Below, piece after piece: positions 59,464 through 64,000 of a DNA stretch of 64,000 nucleotides (its first letter is position 1; the number at the start of each line of letters is the position of its first letter). Made by a program: the position numbers and the translations under genes. The notes beneath the pieces are model-generated. The model made no database searches, was not told the DNA's origin, and saw only the letters and a list, made by a program, of their open reading frames with translations. The DNA lies in contig NW_005179165.1 in NCBI RefSeq assembly GCF_000350225.1, forward strand, positions 1 through 64,000, given 5' to 3'. Source of the stretch: Chondrus crispus (lineage: Eukaryota > Rhodophyta > Florideophyceae > Gigartinales > Gigartinaceae).

Positions 59464-60030
59464 GGGTCACCTTTACCTACGGTCCCCCGTGGGTAAGGTG
59501 ACCCCTAGACCTAACCCCCGCGTTATAGTCTAGGGAGAGTGCCCGCCACCCATAACTAGGGTAGCGGAGATCCCGAAGCCCCAAGAGCCGGAGAGCGAGG
59601 GCGTATACGAAGTTGAATGAGAAGAGAACAACATCCCCAGAGTTTGTAGACATCATTCACCGTCTTTGGTACGTCCGACCAGCTGTAGCACAAGAGAGCA
59701 AACGAGCTAGCTGAGGGGGGGCGTCGAAGACCTGGTACGGTTAATGCCGAAAGCTGTTCCGTTGGGTTCAATTCCCAACGAGGTCGTGATCGACTCAAGT
59801 CGGTTGCGTTGGTCTGCTTTAACGACCAAGAAGAAAACCGCGCCGATCAAGCGAGAGCTTGGAAGAAATCGTTGCGAGACGCGAGCTTTACCTGCGGTCC
59901 CCCGTAGGTAAGGTGACCCCTAGACATAGCCCCCGCGTTACAGTCTAGGGAGAGTGCCCGCCACCCACAACTGGAGTAGCGGAGATCCGGAAGCCCCAAG
60001 AGCCGGAGAGCGAGGGCGTGTGCGAAGTTG
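59464..60030 (+). repeat. Direct repeat of about 145 bp with a strong hairpin
   Basis: 59470-59612 and 59887-60030 share TTTACC(T)ACGGTCCCCCGT...GCGAGGGCGT with few mismatches. In the first copy GGGGTCACCTTTACC pairs with GGTAAGGTGACCCC across a short loop, a stem of about 15 bp. The second copy runs directly into the start of the 666-codon ORF. Between them, 59750-59790 contains a T-arm-like hairpin (GTTGGG-TTCAATT-CCCAAC) but no complete tRNA. Confidence 0.75.
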
Positions 60031-62028
60031 CACGGCCTTGGTAACATTGGGATTATGTCTGGACCAGTGCCCCCGGGCGAGAGGTGCAGACATGCATATA
60101 TTACGTCAAGCGGACGTACAAGCAGGTGCCCACTGGCATGGCCTTGTGAGCGTTGCAAGATGTGTGAGTACCCCTGGACGTGTCCAAGTCACCCCCCAGA
60201 CCCAGAGCGGAGTTCAGGGGGGGTTGAGGAGGGCACTGACAGCGTGAAGATGAGCAATCTTGCTGACGCGGCATGTGTGTGTGCCTTCTGTGGGGGCGCT
60301 GGACGGGGGAGTCGCGGAGTGGGATGCTCATGTGACACACCCCCCGATCCGGATTGCTGCTGGAGTGACACGAGTTCCGAGGGTAGTCTTGGGGGGGTCG
60401 TCGATATCGGATATCGAGACCCCTCCCGGGAGTATGATTTCGGTAAGTCTAGTGTCGATATCATGGTGGGGGACCTCCGCGAGATAGGGCACAATGACCG
60501 TATCGGTGGCGCAGAGTGGGGGGTGTTTGACGAGCCCTCGCTGCTGGCGAGGACGTACAGGTGTGGGGACCTAGGGTTCTCGGAACCGATAACGAGGGAG
60601 AGGCCGGCCGGCAGGGTGGGCCTCTTTATCAGGAACGGCCGTGTGGTGTTGACGGTCGGGAAGGCGGAGATGGTAGTGAGTCGCATGTCCGAGCTGCCAA
60701 CGCAGAACTGGTACGACACTTCGACGCGCAGCTGGCCCTCGTGGATTAACCGGTCGCGTGAGATGTACCAGACAATGTACGACGCCGAGCGTCGGGGTCT
60801 AATAAGCCTAGTCTCGGACGTGGCGGACATGGGGGGTAGTGCTATTCTAATTGATGTACCCCTACCGTGGTATGGTGGGAAAGTGTACGGGGGCCAGAAA
60901 CTGGTCGGGCTGACGGAGGCCGATATATGGCAGTGGACGGCGGAACACAGACGCGGAGACTACGGGCCGCAGGTGTTAATCCCAAAGGTCATGGTGCCGA
61001 CCAGATTCGAGTTAAGTCAGAGGAAGGTGTTTGACACGAACCCGACTAAGAATAACTCATGTTTCATGCGCGGGGGGAGTATCAAGTACGAAAGAAGATG
61101 GGAAGTAGTGGAGCTGCGCAAGGCCAGTGAGATTGTTGGTATGCCAGTTTGGGTGTACGCTAGTGATCTGTGGGACTGTTCGAGGAAATCGATCTGGCTG
61201 GACCGCAGGTCAGTTGACCGCAGCAGAGAGGCAGGCTTAGATTACATCATCGTCGGCAGGGACGGGGTTTCTAGTTTTGTCGCCGAGTGGGCGGATGAGG
61301 ACTTGTCCGAGCACGCGGAGCTGCGAGTCCGTGAGGAGACGAAGGGATCGGGCACTTTTATGCCATCTATTGAGACTGTCTTCAGAGTGTGGGACGTGAT
61401 GTGGAACAAGTCCGAGAGTATCCAGAGTCTTGGAGACATAGCACAGATCCTGGATGCGTCGGAAGAGGCGGTCCTTATGTGTGGTCAGGAACCTAGAAGG
61501 CTGCTGCCCTACGCGGCGGGCGACGGGTGCTACTTCAGACTGTCAAGACCACCCTGCGTTTCAGGCGGCTCTGAGTCTATCGGTGAGGTGTCTGTGGAGG
61601 TGTTGAAACGGAGTGTCATATCCCGCGATGACGCTGGTTACTGCATAACCAGCCTCGGGAAGAAGCGCATCGAGGTAGGCAGGAAGCACATCGGGCCAGT
61701 CAGAGTGGGGAAAGGCAGCCTGTTCGACCTGGCGAGGGGCGTGGTGGGTAGCCAAACTGGTGATATGTTGGGCCCAAGCTATATGGATGTGCTCCCGGAA
61801 GCCGACTGTGCCGTCAGCTTTGTCGAGCCGGACCCTGAGCCAGTAGGCGGAGGGAGCAAGTTCGGTGGCTGGCCGGGGGGAGGTCCAGCTTGTAGGCCGG
61901 GCCAGGTGAAGAGAAGATTGGGCCCAGCAGCGGGTGCGGTTGTGCGGGCCCGCCTTTCCGGTTCCCGAGAGAGTTACGCATATACAAGGGGGTGCCCCCA
62001 CTTTTTGCACAAGACCCCCACCAGTTGA
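60028..62028 (+). CDS. Orphan 666-codon ORF with Cys-rich N-terminus
   Basis: Not recognised. The N-terminal 110 residues hold two cysteine clusters (CERCKMCEYPWTC; CVCAFCGG...GCSC) that could bind zinc, although this part overlaps the direct repeat and an alternative start exists at M75 (60250). The rest (about 150-600) looks globular, Trp/Tyr/Asp-rich and without low complexity (WYDTSTRSWPSWINRS, VDVPLPWYGG-like IDVPLPWYGGKVYGG, YERRWEVVELRKASE). The Gly/Pro/Arg-rich end (about 605-640) is probably disordered. It could be a host lineage-specific gene, a mobile-element protein or an endogenised viral protein; nothing seen decides this. A 2-kb open frame here is unlikely by chance. Confidence 0.55.
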   Translation: MHGLGNIGIMSGPVPPGERCRHAYITSSGRTSRCPLAWPCERCKMCEYPWTCPSHPPDPERSSGGVEEGTDSVKMSNLADAACVCAFCGGAGRGSRGVGCSCDTPPDPDCCWSDTSSEGSLGGVVDIGYRDPSREYDFGKSSVDIMVGDLREIGHNDRIGGAEWGVFDEPSLLARTYRCGDLGFSEPITRERPAGRVGLFIRNGRVVLTVGKAEMVVSRMSELPTQNWYDTSTRSWPSWINRSREMYQTMYDAERRGLISLVSDVADMGGSAILIDVPLPWYGGKVYGGQKLVGLTEADIWQWTAEHRRGDYGPQVLIPKVMVPTRFELSQRKVFDTNPTKNNSCFMRGGSIKYERRWEVVELRKASEIVGMPVWVYASDLWDCSRKSIWLDRRSVDRSREAGLDYIIVGRDGVSSFVAEWADEDLSEHAELRVREETKGSGTFMPSIETVFRVWDVMWNKSESIQSLGDIAQILDASEEAVLMCGQEPRRLLPYAAGDGCYFRLSRPPCVSGGSESIGEVSVEVLKRSVISRDDAGYCITSLGKKRIEVGRKHIGPVRVGKGSLFDLARGVVGSQTGDMLGPSYMDVLPEADCAVSFVEPDPEPVGGGSKFGGWPGGGPACRPGQVKRRLGPAAGAVVRARLSGSRESYAYTRGCPHFLHKTPTS

Positions 62029-62093
62029 ACAACTCGAAAAATATCAGATTTTAAAGCAAATAAACAAAAGCATTGCTGTTATTACATGTCAAA

Positions 62094-62295
62094 GATGTGA
62101 CGGAGACAAAAAAGGCCCATAACTGGGCGGGGAATCCAAATCAAACATTTTGCCGCGCTTTTTCGATATCTGCGTACTCGAAAACACTTAATTCGATGTG
62201 ACGGAGACAAAAAAGGCCCATAACTGGGCGGGGAATCCAAATCAAACATTTTGCCGCGCTTTTTCGATATCTGCGTACTCGAAAACACTTAATTC
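62094..62295 (+). repeat. 101-bp tandem duplication
   Basis: GATGTGACGGAGACAAAAAA... at 62094-62194 repeats exactly by eye at 62195-62295. The first bases of a third copy (GATGTG) follow. Each copy contains GCCCATAACTGGGC, a motif that recurs in altered form at 62365 and 62560. Confidence 0.88.
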
Positions 62296-62602
62296 GATGT
62301 GTTCTGCTCCATATCCCTAATGCCAGATTTTAATGTGCGAAAAACCGAACATTAACTTTGACGGCCCATAACTAAGTGACCATGAAAGAACCTAGAAAAA
62401 TGAGAACATAGAGCCATTGTGGACGTGTAGCTGCTTTCCTCTACTACTTTTGGGGGCGGTACCGTAAATAGCCCCGGAGAGACAGAACGTCAAAGTCGAG
62501 GTCTAGGAGGTGGGTTAGGCAACCTAAAAAGGGTCTTATGTGCGAAACAACGCACATAACTGGGCCCTGTTTACTCAAAGGGCTGGCTTTGTGACACCTT
62601 CC

Positions 62603-62950
62603 CTAATTTGTTAACACGCTCTTATGTGCGCTTCCTTCTTTTGGATCTTTGCTCCGAGGTTCGCTCTGCTTGTTCGGAAATTCCGCGAGTTGATGCCAGT
62701 CTAGTATTAGACCGTGTAGTTCGGGATGGCGGAACACTTTCCGTTTCCTGCATCCTTGCCTGAGGGGTGATTTCTTCTTCATTGTTGACAAATTCTTCCT
62801 CGCCACTATCCTGTCCTTCAATAAAACTTTCGTGGATTGAACCGCTACTCTCAGACAGAGATGTACAGAGCAGATGTCACATCTGAAAGTGGTACGATGG
62901 CCCCGATATCCTGTGGTGTGCTGACCACATAAAGCACAATACTGTAGCAA
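62603..62950 (-). CDS. Cys-rich tail of the second piggyBac-like transposase, in a different frame
   Basis: It starts inside the end of the upstream ORF, overlapping it by 100 bp. It begins MLQYCALCGQHTTGYRG and contains RCDICSVHLC, that is CX2C...CX2CX4C as in 22133-22570. After that the zinc pattern ends without its last ligands, and the rest is basic and unremarkable, so this copy may be frameshifted and decaying. A spliced or frameshifted fusion with the upstream ORF is the alternative. Confidence 0.5.
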   Translation of the reverse strand: MLQYCALCGQHTTGYRGHRTTFRCDICSVHLCLRVAVQSTKVLLKDRIVARKNLSTMKKKSPLRQGCRKRKVFRHPELHGLILDWHQLAEFPNKQSEPRSKDPKEGSAHKSVLTN

Positions 62951-63999
62951 TCCCTGTCTAACATGGTGTCCCGCACTAAAAGACGCACCGCAATGCCATC
63001 GGTAGAATTAAAAAACGCGAGCCTGTTGCGCTTTTTAGAATGTGCCAGGCTTATAAGCCTTTTAGATTCCTGTGTGCTTGTCTCTTGTCTCGTTTCCGTC
63101 CCATTATCAGTTCCAGCTTGCAACTGGATACTCGCTGCATAGCTGACCATTTCTTGGGCGACGTCAATCATGAAATCACCAGTAGCCTGAACTTTGTTCA
63201 GTGAGTTGCGGTATTTCTCAATAGACTTGAACTTCGCATCAGACTCCAGTAGATCCTGCCTTTGAAACATTCGCCAAGCAACAAAAGCGTTCACCGCAAT
63301 CGATTTTATGATTTGCGAAACGATTTTCTGCTCCCACTTAAAATGAGATGTTGAACTGCGCATGATGGCGCGTTGCTGGGTCGCTCCGTCTACTCCCGCT
63401 TTGGTTTTAGAATAAAAGCTCTGTGCGGCGTGCTTAAACAACTTCAATGGTATGAAACAGCCATTTGTCTGGACGTGGTTGTCAATGATTTGCCAAAACT
63501 TTCGTCTCGTCTGTAGCGTCACCTGGTCTGCCACTTGTACTTGTACGAAAGGAGGTGCTTGCGTGTCATTGCTGAAAGCCCATTCAACCAGAGGCTTAGC
63601 GAGAGCAATAATTGACCTTTGAAATAGGCCACGTGCTGTCCAAGGTATTCTTATGATTACAACATAGAGCACTCCCGTTTCCCCAGCAGCGACGTAAATG
63701 CAAAACTCCACATCTAGAACCAGAGATTGGTGAATTATTTGTCCCATGTGTGCACGCGGGATGTACTTCTTAAACGTGTCGTCACCAACCTTGCACCTGA
63801 CGATGTCAGGCGACGCCAACTGCACAGCTGCGCCTAAAGTGGTTGCAGCCACCTTTGTCTTGATTTCCACTGTAGCTAATACGATTTTCTGACCTTCAAT
63901 CTCCTCTGTAGAGGCAACATCATCCCACTCCTCAAAGGAAGCTATGTCTATAAGAGCGACCCCGTCTGGAGAGCATGCTATGTATCGGGCGTCTTTCAT
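62851..63999 (-). CDS. piggyBac-like transposase with PD-(D/E)XK nuclease domain, C-terminal part (partial)
   Basis: The 5' end is cut by the window; 382 codons are visible. ACSPDGVALID (P11-D12 of the visible part) with TVEIKTK (E45-x-K47), and then HMGQIIHQSLVLDVEFCIYVA, are the PD-(D/E)XK and Q-type motifs. FYSKTKAGVDGATQQ (D204) with SIAVNAFVAWRM matches the KGGVD...N region of the transposase at 22586-26275. The order nuclease then third DDE aspartate is the same, although sequence identity is low. The last about 30 codons leave the family frame: the Cys-rich tail is encoded in an overlapping frame (62603-62950). Confidence 0.7.
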   Translation of the reverse strand: MKDARYIACSPDGVALIDIASFEEWDDVASTEEIEGQKIVLATVEIKTKVAATTLGAAVQLASPDIVRCKVGDDTFKKYIPRAHMGQIIHQSLVLDVEFCIYVAAGETGVLYVVIIRIPWTARGLFQRSIIALAKPLVEWAFSNDTQAPPFVQVQVADQVTLQTRRKFWQIIDNHVQTNGCFIPLKLFKHAAQSFYSKTKAGVDGATQQRAIMRSSTSHFKWEQKIVSQIIKSIAVNAFVAWRMFQRQDLLESDAKFKSIEKYRNSLNKVQATGDFMIDVAQEMVSYAASIQLQAGTDNGTETRQETSTQESKRLISLAHSKKRNRLAFFNSTDGIAVRLLVRDTMLDRDCYSIVLYVVSTPQDIGAIVPLSDVTSALYISV

Positions 64000-64000
64000 G

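Larger units (their letters stand above)
62315..64000 (-). mobile_element. Second, diverged piggyBac-like element (right end outside the window)
   Basis: The putative left terminus reads ATAT-CCCTAATGCC (62311-62324), the same ATATCCCTA start as the element at 21158, and lies 3' of a transposase ORF on the minus strand as there. GTGCG motifs recur inside (62333, 62540, 62553 inverted, 62625), and TTATGTGCG / CGCACATAA forms an inverted repeat at 62537-62561. The other end, and hence proof of terminal repeats and target duplication, is outside the window. Confidence 0.5.

Noticed and set aside
59746..59790. tRNA gene suggested by GGTTCAATTCC
   Set aside because: Only a T-arm-like hairpin exists; the upstream 70 bases give no acceptor or anticodon arm.

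Overview
The window is nuclear DNA from an intron-poor eukaryote. The coding genes are long uninterrupted ORFs of eukaryotic families (INO80 Ies2-like subunit, RTF2, XRN2/Rat1, OLA1, C2-type phospholipase D, an AA15-like LPMO). They sit close together in short islands separated by transposon-rich DNA. This organisation, together with Ty1/copia-dominated repeats, fits a red alga such as a florideophyte of the Chondrus type. That assignment is my inference; no marker gene in the window proves it.

Layout. Bases 1-20790 are a block of at least five tandem copies of a 1.36-kb repeat that carries a tRNA-like segment with intact-looking pol III A and B boxes. The block is broken up by LTR elements: a copia element with an in-frame deletion of its reverse transcriptase (310-4001), an intact copia element with a truncated 5' LTR (5725-10712), a copia solo LTR (11192-11344), and a complete chromodomain Ty3/gypsy element with identical LTRs (12905-18248). 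Two copies of the 1.36-kb unit also carry foreign patches about as long as the sequence they replaced.

Bases 21109-27377 are a nest of DNA transposons. A degenerate pogo-like element is split by a 5.5-kb piggyBac-like element (21158-26673) with about 290-bp terminal inverted repeats and an ATAT target duplication. Its large transposase carries a YqaJ-like PD-(D/E)XK nuclease domain between the second and third DDE aspartates. A second, highly diverged member of the same architecture runs off the right edge (about 62315-64000). This pair is the most unusual feature of the window.

Bases 33000-57932 hold the host genes: a secreted LPMO-like protein with a C-terminal knottin-like cysteine motif, a proline-rich hypothetical protein, a small possible ubiquitin-like protein, a compact cluster (Ies2-like, YeeZ-like SDR, RTF2, XRN2), OLA1, tRNA-Gly(GCC), a small basic protein, a predicted type I membrane protein and phospholipase D. 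Bases 57933-62300 contain a CpG-rich block, a 24-bp alternating purine/pyrimidine repeat, a second copy of a MITE-like element also found at 27441, a structured direct repeat, and an orphan 666-codon ORF. The stretch 27912-33119 and most of 37390-41841 show no recognisable genes.

All coordinates and motifs were read by eye. No database search was run, so family names rest on motif recognition.
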